Assembly (NCBI RefSeq): GCF_016495405.1
Contig: NZ_CP044522.1
Coordinates: 1,116,001 to 1,180,000, forward strand
Reading direction: 5' to 3'
DNA from: Cobetia sp. cqz5-12
GTDB taxonomy: Bacteria > Pseudomonadota > Gammaproteobacteria > Pseudomonadales > Halomonadaceae
Length of the DNA stretch: 64,000 nucleotides
Of the stretch, positions 52,840 to 61,730 are shown piece after piece (positions within the stretch are counted from its first letter, which is position 1; the number at the start of each line of letters is the position of its first letter). The translations under genes and the position numbers were made by a program. The notes beneath the pieces were generated by a model, which was given only the letters and a program-made list of their open reading frames with translations, made no database searches and was not told where the DNA came from.

Positions 52840-53445
52840 TCAGTCGAGCAGCGGGTCACGGCCCTTGCTGCGCAGCAGGACATAGACCGCGCCGCTGCCA
52901 CCATCCAGTTCCAGTGACGAGGTGAAGGCCAGCACGTCAGGCCATTGGCGCAGCCAGGCATTGACGTGGCTCTTGATGATGGGGTGATCGGCCATGCCGG
53001 TCCATGCCTTGCCATGCACCACCAGTACGCAGCGTGAGCGACGGGCAATGGCATCGTCGATGAAGGACTCAAGCTCGATGCGGGCCTGCTCCAGCGTATA
53101 GCCGTGCAGGTCGAGACCCGCCTCCCAGGGAATCTCGCCGCGCTTGAGGCGCTGACGCTGACGGTAGGGGAGGTCCGGTACCGCGAAGTCAAGCAGCTGA
53201 CTGGGCGTGACCGGCTCGACCTGACCATCGGTGGTACGTGATGGCGTGCCGAGCGAATCGGTGGAGGCTTCACTGGCGGCCGCGCGCCGCGCCGCCAGAC
53301 GCGCCTGCTCTTCCTTGTCGACGGGCTTGCGGCCAGGGTCGGCGCGGTTGGTGGTGATCTTGCGTACGCCGGCCTGCTTGAGGGCGGCACGGAAGGCGTT
53401 GAAATCGTCGCCGGTATCCGAGCTGTCGTCGTGGTTGGGTGGCAT
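52840..53445 (-). CDS. smrB: Smr-domain protein, SmrB type
   Basis: SmrB is an endonuclease that cleaves mRNA at collided ribosomes. The 201-residue product has an N-terminal basic part and the C-terminal Smr domain with LDLHGYTLEQARIELESFI and VLVVHGKAWTG, matching the DxH and HGKG-type motifs (here HGKA). The start at 53445 (MPPNHDD) follows a GGAG site at normal spacing. Its divergent position next to prmB-aroC is the same as in E. coli, which supports the assignment. Confidence 0.9.
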   Translation of the reverse strand: MPPNHDDSSDTGDDFNAFRAALKQAGVRKITTNRADPGRKPVDKEEQARLAARRAAASEASTDSLGTPSRTTDGQVEPVTPSQLLDFAVPDLPYRQRQRLKRGEIPWEAGLDLHGYTLEQARIELESFIDDAIARRSRCVLVVHGKAWTGMADHPIIKSHVNAWLRQWPDVLAFTSSLELDGGSGAVYVLLRSKGRDPLLD

Positions 53446-53652
53446 GGCCGGGCTCCGCAGGCAATAAAATGGCAAGTCGCGCAGTATAGCGCGGCTGTCG
53501 GTGCTGTGAAGCACCACATCCTGCGCGGCGCCCATGGCGCGAGCAAGGGTCGCCGCCACGCCTCGTGAACGCTACAATGCCTGCGCGAGACGCCGCCGAC
53601 CGCACACGATTGGTGGCGCTCGTTGTCCATCTGTCCGCTTACAGGAATCACC

Positions 53653-54615
53653 GTGTCCACTACTTCCGCGTCCGACCTGCGCCATCCTTCCAGCCTCAGT
53701 GAGCCGGATACCCGTCTCGTCGAGGAGCTGGTGACCCTGCGCGACCTGATCCGCTGGGCAACCAGCGAATTCCACGCGCATCGCCTGCACTTCGCCCATG
53801 GCACCGATTCTGCCTGGGACGAAGCGGTGGCGCTGGTACTGGGTGCGCTGCATCTGCCGTGGGACACGGACCCCGCCGTGATCGACGCGCGTCTGCTGAC
53901 CATGGAACGTGCGCGCATCGTGGCGCTGGTACGTGAGCGCATCACCACCCGCAAGCCGCTGCCGTACCTGCTCGGCGAGGCCTTCTTCACCGGCGTGCCC
54001 TTCGATGTCGATGAGCGCGTGCTGATTCCGCGCTCGCCGATCGCCGAGCTGATCGAGAGCGGCTTCTCGGCCTGGTTCCCGGAACTGCCGCCGACTCGCG
54101 TGCTGGACATGTGCACCGGTTCCGGCTGCATCGGCATCGCCACTGCGCTGGTGATGCCGACCGCCGAGGTCGATCTGGTCGATATCAGCAGCGAGGCGCT
54201 GGAAGTCGCGCGTCGCAACATCGAACGTCACGACGTGGCAGGGCGTGTCATCGCCGTGCAGTCGGACCTGTTCACGGGCGTGGCCGGCAAGCGCTATGAC
54301 CTGATCGTCTCCAATCCGCCCTACGTGGATACCTTCGATCTCTCCAACATGCCGCAGGAATTCGGCCACGAGCCGGCGCTGGCGCTGGGCGCCGGTGATG
54401 ACGGCCTGGATATCGTACGTCGTATCCTGCGCGAGGCGCGTGACTACCTGACAGACGACGGCGTCTTGATCGTCGAGGTCGGCAACTCCGAACGCCACCT
54501 GATGGAGGCCTTCCCGGAAGTGCCCTTCATGTGGCTGGAGTTCGAGCGCGGCGGCAATGGTGTCTTCGCCATCGATGCCCAGACGCTGGAAGTCTGCGCA
54601 CCCGAATTCGCCTGA
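53653..54615 (+). CDS. prmB: Ribosomal protein uL3 glutamine methyltransferase PrmB
   Basis: Methylates a glutamine of ribosomal protein uL3 using S-adenosylmethionine. The 320-residue product has the PrmB N-terminal domain, the SAM motif [14 protein letters not shown] and the catalytic SNPPYVD. GTG at 53653 is chosen because AGGA lies just before it and the resulting N-terminus is usual in length; an ATG at 53623 is possible. It is followed by a hairpin and then aroC, the conserved order. Confidence 0.95.
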   Translation: MSTTSASDLRHPSSLSEPDTRLVEELVTLRDLIRWATSEFHAHRLHFAHGTDSAWDEAVALVLGALHLPWDTDPAVIDARLLTMERARIVALVRERITTRKPLPYLLGEAFFTGVPFDVDERVLIPRSPIAELIESGFSAWFPELPPTRVLDMCTGSGCIGIATALVMPTAEVDLVDISSEALEVARRNIERHDVAGRVIAVQSDLFTGVAGKRYDLIVSNPPYVDTFDLSNMPQEFGHEPALALGAGDDGLDIVRRILREARDYLTDDGVLIVEVGNSERHLMEAFPEVPFMWLEFERGGNGVFAIDAQTLEVCAPEFA

Positions 54616-54625
54616 AGTCAGGCTC

Positions 54626-54653
54626 GTCTGGTGCCTTCGCTTCGGCACCAGAC
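54626..54653 (+). terminator. Hairpin between prmB and aroC
   Basis: GTCTGGTGCC / GGCACCAGAC, perfect 10-bp stem with TTCGCTTC loop, followed by CTGAAAA rather than a T-run; may only attenuate. Confidence 0.5.
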
Positions 54654-54726
54654 CTGAAAAGCTCACGACAACCATTATCAGAACGCCGTCGGCCATGACC
54701 GGCGGCATCGCCTGAGGACCCCCTGA

Positions 54727-55818
54727 ATGTCCGGAAATACCTTCGGCAAGCTGTTCACTGTCACCACCTTCGGCGAAAGCCACGGCCCGGCACTGGGCGC
54801 CATCATCGATGGTTGCCCGCCGGGTATCGAGATCAGCGAAGCGGATCTGCAGATCGATCTGGACCGCCGCCGTCCCGGCACCTCGCGCCACACTACCCAG
54901 CGGCGCGAGCCGGACCAGGTGCGCATTCTCTCGGGCGTGTTCGAGGGTCGTACTACCGGCACGGCCATCGGCCTGATGATCGAGAATACCGATCAGCGCT
55001 CCAAGGATTACGGCAAGATCAAGGACCAGTTCCGTCCGGCCCACGCCGACTACACCTATCACCACAAGTACGGTGAGCGTGACTACCGTGGTGGCGGCCG
55101 TAGCTCCGCCCGCGAGACCGCGATGCGTGTCGCCGCCGGTGCCATCGCCAAGAAGTATCTGGCGGGCCTCGGCGTGCAGGTGCGTGGCTATCTGTCCCAG
55201 CTCGGCCCCATCGAGCTTGAGGTCAAGGACTGGTCGCTGGTCGATACCAATCCGTTCTTCTGTGGCGATGCCGATCGCCTCGAGGAGCTGGAGCAGTACA
55301 TGGACGCCCTGCGCAAGGAAGGCGATTCCGTGGGTGCCAAGGTCACCGTCGAGGCGACTGGCGTGCCGGTGGGGCTCGGTGAGCCGATCTTCGATCGCAT
55401 CGATGCCGAACTCGCGCATGGCCTGATGAGCATCAATGCCGTCAAGGGCGTCGAGATCGGTGACGGTTTCTCCGTGGTCAGTCAGAAGGGCACCGAGCAC
55501 CGTGACGAGATGACGCCGGAAGGTTTCCTCTCCAATCATGCCGGCGGCATCCTGGGCGGTATCACCAGCGGCCAGACTCTGCGTGCCAGCATCGCGCTCA
55601 AGCCGACCTCCAGCCTTCGGCTGCCGGGTCGCAGCATCGACGTCAATGGCGAAGCGGTCGAAGTGATCACCACCGGCCGCCATGACCCGTGTGTCGGCAT
55701 CCGTGCCACGCCGATCGCCGAGGCGATGGTCGCGCTGACGCTGATGGACCACCTGCTGCGCCATCGCGGCCAGAACGCCGACGTCAAGGTCGAGACCCCG
55801 GTGCTGCGCGAGGTGTAA
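54727..55818 (+). CDS. aroC: Chorismate synthase
   Basis: Last enzyme of the shikimate pathway; it forms chorismate from EPSP using reduced FMN. The 363-residue product is full length. Motifs: [20 protein letters not shown] at the N-terminus, [20 protein letters not shown] in the middle and [20 protein letters not shown]. It lies after prmB as in many gammaproteobacteria. Confidence 0.99.
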   Translation: MSGNTFGKLFTVTTFGESHGPALGAIIDGCPPGIEISEADLQIDLDRRRPGTSRHTTQRREPDQVRILSGVFEGRTTGTAIGLMIENTDQRSKDYGKIKDQFRPAHADYTYHHKYGERDYRGGGRSSARETAMRVAAGAIAKKYLAGLGVQVRGYLSQLGPIELEVKDWSLVDTNPFFCGDADRLEELEQYMDALRKEGDSVGAKVTVEATGVPVGLGEPIFDRIDAELAHGLMSINAVKGVEIGDGFSVVSQKGTEHRDEMTPEGFLSNHAGGILGGITSGQTLRASIALKPTSSLRLPGRSIDVNGEAVEVITTGRHDPCVGIRATPIAEAMVALTLMDHLLRHRGQNADVKVETPVLREV

Positions 55819-55876
55819 GCCGCTTGTGGCGCGGCTGAACTTGTGACGCTGCCAAGCCGCTGAATATTGAAAAGAC

Positions 55877-55924
55877 ACGCCCCAGCCGTGGAGTGATGCC
55901 CTGCATCCTTCGTGGCTGGGGCGT
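55877..55924 (+). terminator. aroC terminator
   Basis: ACGCCCCAGCC / GGCTGGGGCGT, 11-bp stem around a 26-base loop, followed by CTTGCGTTG. Confidence 0.55.
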
Positions 55925-56077
55925 CTTGCGTTGTGGACTGGCTTGCACAAAGCAAATAAGAAAAGGCGTAAGTAGCAGGCTGCCCCGTGTCTTTCTCGCT
56001 GCTAGACTCGAATGGCATGCATGCCAGCAGACTCGCGCACCACGCCGTGCGCGGGGAGACAACACAAGGAATCTGCC

Positions 56078-56620
56078 ATGAAGATCAATGTCGAATTCGA
56101 CCTCACGCCGCAGGAATTTCGTCAGGCGATGGGCCTGCCGGATGTGGAAGCCTTCCAGCAGGAATTGATGGAGCGCTTTCGTCGCCAGATGGAGGCGGGT
56201 GTTGACGGCTACGACCCCATGAGTCTGCTCAAGCCACTGATGGCCCCGGGCGCAGGAACGCCGTTTGCCAAGTTCATGCCGCCGGGCATGGCCGAGGGGA
56301 TGATGGGTGGCGCGTCTGGTGGTGCCAATGCAGGCCAGGGTGCGCCGGGTGGCATGTCAGGCGACATGGGCGAGAGCATGGCCCAGGGGATGGCCGCCTT
56401 CAATCAGTATCAGAAGATGATGCTGGATACTCTGCAGCAGTTCGGTCAGGGCGGTGCGGAAGGCAAGGAGTCTGACAAGACGGAGTCTGCCGCGCGCAGG
56501 AGTTCAGGGCGTAGTAGTGATCACGGCGCGGATCAGAAGGCAGAGCAGAGCGCCAACAGGACGGATGATGCGAAACCGGCCTCTGCGGCCAGTGCGCGCT
56601 CACGCGCCAAGCGCAGTTGA
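56078..56620 (+). CDS. DUF6489-type protein of the PHA locus
   Basis: A 180-residue protein beginning MKINVEFDLTPQEFRQAMGL, with PDVEAFQQELMERF and a YDPMSLLKPLM segment, as in DUF6489 proteins. A Gly/Met-rich stretch follows, then a helix (FNQYQKMMLDTLQQF), and a basic Ser/Ala/Lys tail ending SRAKRS. It lies directly upstream of the phasin and PHA synthase, so a granule-associated role is likely but not proven. AAGGA precedes the ATG. Confidence 0.75.
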   Translation: MKINVEFDLTPQEFRQAMGLPDVEAFQQELMERFRRQMEAGVDGYDPMSLLKPLMAPGAGTPFAKFMPPGMAEGMMGGASGGANAGQGAPGGMSGDMGESMAQGMAAFNQYQKMMLDTLQQFGQGGAEGKESDKTESAARRSSGRSSDHGADQKAEQSANRTDDAKPASAASARSRAKRS

Positions 56621-56836
56621 TGACAGGCGCGATGAACGTTCTTGGCTGATATCGGTGTGAGGCATGCCCGGGCAATCCCGTGACAGAAAATGGCGTCTGA
56701 CAGTTTTCTGTCATGGGATTGCAACCACCTGAGGAGCAGACTAGTCTTTGTGCAGTGCAGCATATTGCTGTGCTCCACAGGTGGCGCAGAGACTTCTGCG
56801 CGCTGTCCCGGTACGGAATCCATGGGAGGAACCGTC

Positions 56837-57289
56837 ATGCAGCAGGATCAGATGTTCAACGCCTTTGCCGAGCAAGCCCGCAGCTTCTATCAGCCGATGC
56901 GCAAGCTCAACACTCTGATGCTCGACCATATGGGCAAGATTGCCGATTATCAGATGGACGCTGCCAAGCGTTACGCCGATACCGGTTTCGAGCGTGCGCG
57001 TGCCGCCACTGAAATCAAGGGTATGGAAGAGTTCAGCAAGTTCAGCAACCGCCAGCTGGAAGTGGCGACCGAACTGTCTCAGCAGATGATGGATGATTCC
57101 CTGAAGCTGGCCGAGATGGGCAACGAAATGCGTGCCCAGCTCGAACAGGCCTACTCTGACGCTGGCAAGGAAGCCACCGACAAGGCGTCCGCTGCCACAG
57201 AGAAAGCCGCTTCAGCAGCAGAGGACAAGGCATCCTCCGCTGCCAGCAACAAGCCGGCTGCCGCGACAAGCCGAGCCAAGCAGAACTAA
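56837..57289 (+). CDS. phaP: Phasin
   Basis: Phasins coat PHA granules and control their size and number. The 150-residue product begins MQQDQMFNAFAEQARSFYQP and has two long helices typical of phasin-2 proteins (LNTLMLDHMGKIADYQMDAA, GMEEFSKFSNRQLEVATELS). The C-terminal 40 residues are an Ala/Ser/Lys-rich tail ending TSRAKQN. ATG 56837 follows GGGAGGA. A strong terminator separates it from the synthase gene. Confidence 0.9.
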   Translation: MQQDQMFNAFAEQARSFYQPMRKLNTLMLDHMGKIADYQMDAAKRYADTGFERARAATEIKGMEEFSKFSNRQLEVATELSQQMMDDSLKLAEMGNEMRAQLEQAYSDAGKEATDKASAATEKAASAAEDKASSAASNKPAAATSRAKQN

Positions 57290-57300
57290 GGTATACCCCG

Positions 57301-57332
57301 AAAAGGCTGGCGCTTGCGCCAGCCTTTTTTTT
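57301..57332 (+). terminator. Phasin terminator
   Basis: AAAAGGCTGGCGC TT GCGCCAGCC followed by eight T; classic intrinsic terminator. Confidence 0.92.
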
Positions 57333-57450
57333 GCCGTTTTCAGGCATTGCCCCTGCCGTGCTGAAAGGCGCATGCTGGAGATGGGTACGCTGACGCACAG
57401 GCTGTTTTGCTCTCGCATTTGCCGCGCGCGAATCCGATGGAAAGCAGACC

Positions 57451-57501
57451 TGCAGGTGACAGAGTGTTGCAACTGACAGCGCACTGCAGCTGACAGTGCA
57501 C
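57451..57501 (+). repeat. 17-bp degenerate tandem repeat, 3 copies
   Basis: TGCAGGTGACAGAGTGT, TGCAACTGACAGCGCAC and TGCAGCTGACAGTGCAC, head to tail. Confidence 0.85.
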
Positions 57502-57574
57502 TTCGCTTGCCTTGCCATGCTTGCCTGCAGCGCCCTGAAATCAGTCATGAACGGCCTTGCAAACAGCCGTGAAC

Positions 57575-57634
57575 GGTCTTCAATCCATCTTCTGAAACGG
57601 TCTTCAAAACGGTCTTCAAAACGGTCTTCAAAAC
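57575..57634 (+). repeat. 12-bp tandem repeat, 3 perfect and 2 diverged copies
   Basis: GGTCTTCAATCC, ATCTTCTGAAAC, then GGTCTTCAAAAC three times exactly, upstream of the PHA synthase gene. Confidence 0.9.
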
Positions 57635-57813
57635 AAACAGTCTGGAAAGCAGTGCCCGTCGCCAGTGAAGGCGCCCGTCAACGAGAGACGGCATGGTATT
57701 GCTCAGTGGTCAGGAAGGATTCGATTCGATGAAATCGTGCCGCCGGCAGACGTTCGGCAGCCAAGCTTCGATAGCCAATGACGTGATGGTCAATGACAAG
57801 GAGGAAGGGCGAT

Positions 57814-60636
57814 ATGGACTCAGCCCAGCAGCAGGCGTTCTCGCAGACATTCTCTCAGGCCTTTACCAGTCTGTTTCCCGACGGTGCTGAAGGCACGGAG
57901 TGGGCCAGCGTGATGCAGCAGGCCAGTGCCCAGTATCAAGCCTTGATGAGTGACATGCTGGAGCGCCTATGGCCCAGCGCTGCCGCTTCCACCATCTATG
58001 ACGAGATGGGGCGTTGCTTCCAGGCGGGGGCCGAGGCCCTGGCACGTGACCCGCAACTGTTGATGTCGACCCAGACTCGCCTATTCCAGGACCAGATGGC
58101 CCTGCTGCAGGGCACGTTGCGCGAGCTGAATGGCGAGAGTGTCGAGCCGGTGATCACGCCCGCGCGCTCTGATCGTCGCTTCCGCGACGAGGCCTGGCAG
58201 AGTGAACCCTATTACCACTTCCTCGTGCAGCAATATCTGCTGTTCTCGCGCGCCGTGGACGACATGCTGGCCGGCATTCAAGGCCTGCCGGAGAGCCAGA
58301 AGCGCAATCTCGAGTTCTACGCGCGCCAGTACGTCAGCGCCTTCTCGCCTTCCAACTTCGCGTCCACCAACCCGGAAGTGCAGCGCGTGACCCGCGAGAC
58401 CGGCGGCCAGAACCTGCTCGACGGCCTGAAGCGTCTGCGTGATGACCTGGCCAACTCTGCCGAAGGCATCAATGTCGCGATGACCGACACCGAAGCCTTC
58501 CGTCTCGGCGACAACATCGCCGTGACGCCGGGTGACGTGGTCTTCGAGAACGAGCTGATCCAGTTGATCCAGTATCGTCCGGCGACCGAGAAGGCCTTCA
58601 GCACGCCGTTGCTGGTCGTGCCGCCGTGGATCAACAAGTACTACATTCTCGATCTGCGTCAGGACAATTCGATGATGCGCTGGCTGGTGGAGCAGGGGCA
58701 TACCGTATTCCTGATTTCCTGGCGCAACCCGGGGCCCGAGCAGCGTGATCTCACCTGGGCCGATTACATGCAGATGGGGCCGCTTGCCGCGATGGATGCC
58801 ATCGAGCAGGCCACCGGCGAGAAGCAGGTCAACATTCTGTCCTACTGCATCGGCGGCACGCTGACGGCCAGCACCATGGCCTATCTGGCGGCCGAGAAGC
58901 AGTCTGACCGCGTGCGCTCGGTCAGCTACATGGCGACGCTGCAGGACTTCTCCGATCCCGGTGAGATCGGTGTCTTCCTCAACGAGCCGGTGCTGCAGGG
59001 CCTGGAGAAGCAGATGGCACAGGATGGCTATCTGGATGGCCGCGTAATGGCGTTCTCCTTCAATCTGCTGCGCGAGAATGACCTGTTCTGGTCGTTCTAC
59101 GTCTCCAACTATCTCAAGGGCGAAGCGCCGACCGCCTTCGACCTGCTGTACTGGAACACCGACGGCACCAATCTGCCGGCCGGTACCCATGCCTGGTATC
59201 TGCGTCACATGTATCTGGAGAACCGCCTGGTGCAGCCCGGCGGCATCGAGCTGGATGGCGTGCCGATCGATCTCTCGCAGATCGAGACGCCCAGCTACTG
59301 GGTCTCCGCGCGCGAGGACCACATCGCCAAGTGGCAGACCACCTATAACGGCACCCAGCTGCCCAAGGCCTCCATCAAGCGCTTCGTGCTCGGTGGCTCT
59401 GGTCATATCGCGGGTATCGTCAATCCGCCACACAAGAACAAGTATGGCTACGCCACCAATGACAGCCTGCCGGCGACACCGGATGAGTGGCTCGAGGGCA
59501 CCGAGCAGCACGAAGGTTCCTGGTGGAATGACTGGCAGGCGTGGATGACCGGCAATGGCTTCGTGGAGCCGGAACCGGAAGTCGCTGCGCGTACGCCGGG
59601 TGAGGGCAAGCTCGACGTGATCGAAGCGGCGCCGGGGCGTTATGCTCGCCAGACCATCCCCGAAGTGCTGGGGCAGGCCGTCCCGGAAGAGATCACCAGC
59701 GTGGCGGATGCGCAGCTCAAGGCCGTGCGTGATGTGCAGCAGACGGTCGAGAAGAGCGTGAATGAAGCGCTCAAGCAGGTGACGCTGCCGCTGGAAGAGG
59801 CCATGACCGCGATGACCGAAGCCGTCACCGGCAAGGCCGCCAATGATGCCGGCGACACGACGGGCAACAGCTCATCCAGTGCCTCCAGGGCGCAAGGGGC
59901 GCGTACCAGGCCAGCCGCTTCCAAGGCGGCATCAGCGGCTACTGAGTCAGCAGCGCCGGCAAGCAAGCCCGCCGCGCGCAAACGTGCTGCACCCAAGAGC
60001 ACGGCTTCCAAAAGCACTACTGCCAAGAGCACTGCAAAACCGAGCACGGCAAAATCGAGCACTGCGAGCACGGCTGCCAGCAGTACAGGTAGCTCAGCGG
60101 CGAAGACCACCACGGCGAGAAAGACCTCCACGCCGCGCAAGGCGGCTGCCAACAAGACGACCGCGAGCAAGACAACTGCGGCCAAGACGACGGCGAGCAA
60201 GTCAGCCTCTGACAGCAAGCCGCCTGAATCCGGCACCTCGAACAGCAGCACTTCTTCCACGGTTTCGGGTTCCAGCGCGGCAGGCTCCAGCGCTACGAAG
60301 CCCGCGACGACGCGCAAGAGTACTGCCAGCAAGAGCACTGCTAGCAAGACTACGGCGAGCAAGAGCACCGCCAGCTCGACGGGAAGCGCGAGCACTGCCA
60401 AGACGGGTAGCAGCGCTGGGACTTCCAGTCAGAGCGCTTCAAACTCTGGTGCTTCCACTACCACCGCCAAGAGCGACACCAGCAGCGAAGCACCCAAGCC
60501 GCGCCGTGGCCGTCCCTCCAACGCTAGCAAGGCCGCCGCCAAGGCAGCGGAAGAGGCGAAGAAGGATGATGCCAAGCCAGCGGCCAGCAAGGCGGAGGGA
60601 GCCGCTGATGGGGCCAAGGATTCGGATAAAGGCTGA
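57814..60636 (+). CDS. phaC: Class I PHA synthase with histone H1-like, AT-hook C-terminal tail
   Basis: Polymerises hydroxyacyl-CoA into polyhydroxyalkanoate at granules. The 940-residue chain is far longer than the usual 590-630. Residues 1-611 are a complete synthase with lipase-like box SYCIGG (C345; Ser replaces the common first Gly), D502 in AREDHI and H531 in GGSGHIAGIVNPP; the canonical end is APGRYAR. Residues about 612-680 form amphipathic helices (TSVADAQLKAVRDVQQTVEK). From about 683 on there is a Lys/Ser/Thr/Ala-rich tail with KSTAS and KTTAS pentapeptides, then PKPRRGRPS (about 894-902), an AT-hook-like core, and an Ala/Lys end. ATG 57814 follows AAGGAGG. Confidence 0.95.
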   Translation: MDSAQQQAFSQTFSQAFTSLFPDGAEGTEWASVMQQASAQYQALMSDMLERLWPSAAASTIYDEMGRCFQAGAEALARDPQLLMSTQTRLFQDQMALLQGTLRELNGESVEPVITPARSDRRFRDEAWQSEPYYHFLVQQYLLFSRAVDDMLAGIQGLPESQKRNLEFYARQYVSAFSPSNFASTNPEVQRVTRETGGQNLLDGLKRLRDDLANSAEGINVAMTDTEAFRLGDNIAVTPGDVVFENELIQLIQYRPATEKAFSTPLLVVPPWINKYYILDLRQDNSMMRWLVEQGHTVFLISWRNPGPEQRDLTWADYMQMGPLAAMDAIEQATGEKQVNILSYCIGGTLTASTMAYLAAEKQSDRVRSVSYMATLQDFSDPGEIGVFLNEPVLQGLEKQMAQDGYLDGRVMAFSFNLLRENDLFWSFYVSNYLKGEAPTAFDLLYWNTDGTNLPAGTHAWYLRHMYLENRLVQPGGIELDGVPIDLSQIETPSYWVSAREDHIAKWQTTYNGTQLPKASIKRFVLGGSGHIAGIVNPPHKNKYGYATNDSLPATPDEWLEGTEQHEGSWWNDWQAWMTGNGFVEPEPEVAARTPGEGKLDVIEAAPGRYARQTIPEVLGQAVPEEITSVADAQLKAVRDVQQTVEKSVNEALKQVTLPLEEAMTAMTEAVTGKAANDAGDTTGNSSSSASRAQGARTRPAASKAASAATESAAPASKPAARKRAAPKSTASKSTTAKSTAKPSTAKSSTASTAASSTGSSAAKTTTARKTSTPRKAAANKTTASKTTAAKTTASKSASDSKPPESGTSNSSTSSTVSGSSAAGSSATKPATTRKSTASKSTASKTTASKSTASSTGSASTAKTGSSAGTSSQSASNSGASTTTAKSDTSSEAPKPRRGRPSNASKAAAKAAEEAKKDDAKPAASKAEGAADGAKDSDKG
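60151..60210 (+). repeat. 15-bp period coding repeat in the PHA synthase tail (first block)
   Basis: Four units encoding NKTTA, SKTTA, AKTTA and SKSAS in frame; codons differ between units, so the peptide pattern is partly selected. Confidence 0.75.
60316..60375 (+). repeat. 15-bp period coding repeat in the PHA synthase tail (second block)
   Basis: Four units: AAGAGTACTGCCAGC, AAGAGCACTGCTAGC, AAGACTACGGCGAGC and AAGAGCACCGCCAGC, encoding KSTAS, KSTAS, KTTAS and KSTAS. Confidence 0.85.
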
Positions 60637-60658
60637 ATTAATTAAGTGACACCTGAAG

Positions 60659-60683
60659 CCAGCCCATTACGGGCTGGTTTTTT
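60659..60683 (+). terminator. PHA synthase terminator
   Basis: CCAGCCC / GGGCTGG stem with ATTAC loop and a following run of six T. Confidence 0.8.
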
Positions 60684-60711
60684 AATAAGAATCTAAGCTT
60701 AGGGTTTTATA

Positions 60712-61719
60712 ATGCCGATAGATTTAACTGAAACTCTAGTTGTTGGCGTGTCTGCAACTGCTCTATTTGATATGTCGGAGTCAGATAAGGTTTTTAAACA
60801 CCAACTGGCAACCAATCCAGATGCTGCCATTGATGAATATAGAAAGCATATGCTTGAGAAGGAGAATGAGCCATTAGATGATGGTACTGGGATGCCCTTA
60901 ATACGTGCTCTTTTAGGCTTAAATGATAACAAAACTATCAAGGGCGATGGGCCATTAGTGGAAGTGGTGGTTATATCGCGCAATAGTCCAGAAACTGGCT
61001 TTAGAGTGTTAAAAGAAATTAGAAGAAAAGGACTGCCAATTACGAGGTCAGCATTTATAGCTGGAGAAGATAGCTCTAATTATTTGGATGCCTTTTATGT
61101 AGACCTGTTTTTGACAACCAATGAAACTGATGCGCAAAAAGTAACGGATAGCAAAGTCTGTGCTGCAGCATTGGTCAAAGCTCCCCCTTCTAATAGCCAA
61201 ATGATAGTTGATGGTCAAGTGCGGTTTGCGTTCGATGCTGATGCAGTGATATTTAGCGAGCATAGCGAAATTATTAATCAACAAGAAAATTTAGCTGAGT
61301 TTTGGTCCAATGAAGATCTCAACAAGGATGTGCCCTTGCAAGATGGACCTTATGCAAGTCTGCTCAGGAAAATATCTAAAGTAAAAAGTAGACTACCTGG
61401 CCAGGTAGAGTATTCTCCTGTCAAGGTTGCTGTTGTGACTGCTAGGAATGCACCTGCAGAAATCCGTGTTATCAACACCCTTAGATTATGGGGTATTTAT
61501 GTTGATCAAGCCTTTTTTCTTGGTGGGCTAGATAAAAGTAGATTTCTAAGAGCCTTCAATCCACACATATTTTTTGATGATCAAGATTCACATCTAGAAT
61601 CAGCATCAGCTTGGATACCCAGTGCTAAAGTGCTTTATCCTAGTGGCTCGCCCTTAGTCGAGATCTTGGCTACTAAGTGTTTAGAGAAAGCCAAGGAAAA
61701 AACCTTAGATGACGAGTGA
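60712..61719 (+). CDS. Cytosolic 5'-nucleotidase, cN-I (NT5C1) family
   Basis: A 335-residue enzyme that dephosphorylates nucleoside monophosphates. The family signature RFAFDADAVIFSEHSE holds the nucleophile and acid Asp pair (D175, D177). VVGVSATALFDMSES near the N-terminus and VTARNAPAEIRVINTLRLWG with DQAFFLGGLDKSRFLRAFNPHIFFDDQ in the second half are also diagnostic. The gene is strongly AT-rich with AT-rich codon use, unlike every neighbour, which points to recent acquisition. It is inserted between phaC and the LysR gene; eleven bases separate it from the convergent LysR end. Confidence 0.9.
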   Translation: MPIDLTETLVVGVSATALFDMSESDKVFKHQLATNPDAAIDEYRKHMLEKENEPLDDGTGMPLIRALLGLNDNKTIKGDGPLVEVVVISRNSPETGFRVLKEIRRKGLPITRSAFIAGEDSSNYLDAFYVDLFLTTNETDAQKVTDSKVCAAALVKAPPSNSQMIVDGQVRFAFDADAVIFSEHSEIINQQENLAEFWSNEDLNKDVPLQDGPYASLLRKISKVKSRLPGQVEYSPVKVAVVTARNAPAEIRVINTLRLWGIYVDQAFFLGGLDKSRFLRAFNPHIFFDDQDSHLESASAWIPSAKVLYPSGSPLVEILATKCLEKAKEKTLDDE

Positions 61720-61730
61720 TTGGGAAGCTT

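Larger units (their letters stand above)
57333..57813 (+). other. Spacer between phasin and PHA synthase genes
   Basis: About 480 bases without a gene; made largely of two tandem repeat arrays (57451-57501 and 57575-57634). AAGGAGG lies just before the synthase start. Confidence 0.6.

Noticed and set aside
59640..60401. 253-codon Leu/Ala/Val-rich minus frame under the phaC tail
   Set aside because: It is the reverse reading of the Lys/Ser/Thr/Ala tail repeats; the plus frame is continuous with an intact PHA synthase.
57814..60636. Frameshift as the cause of the long PhaC tail
   Set aside because: The tail keeps a consistent peptide pattern with synonymous codon changes between units and ends in a sensible basic segment and terminator, so it is read as real coding sequence.
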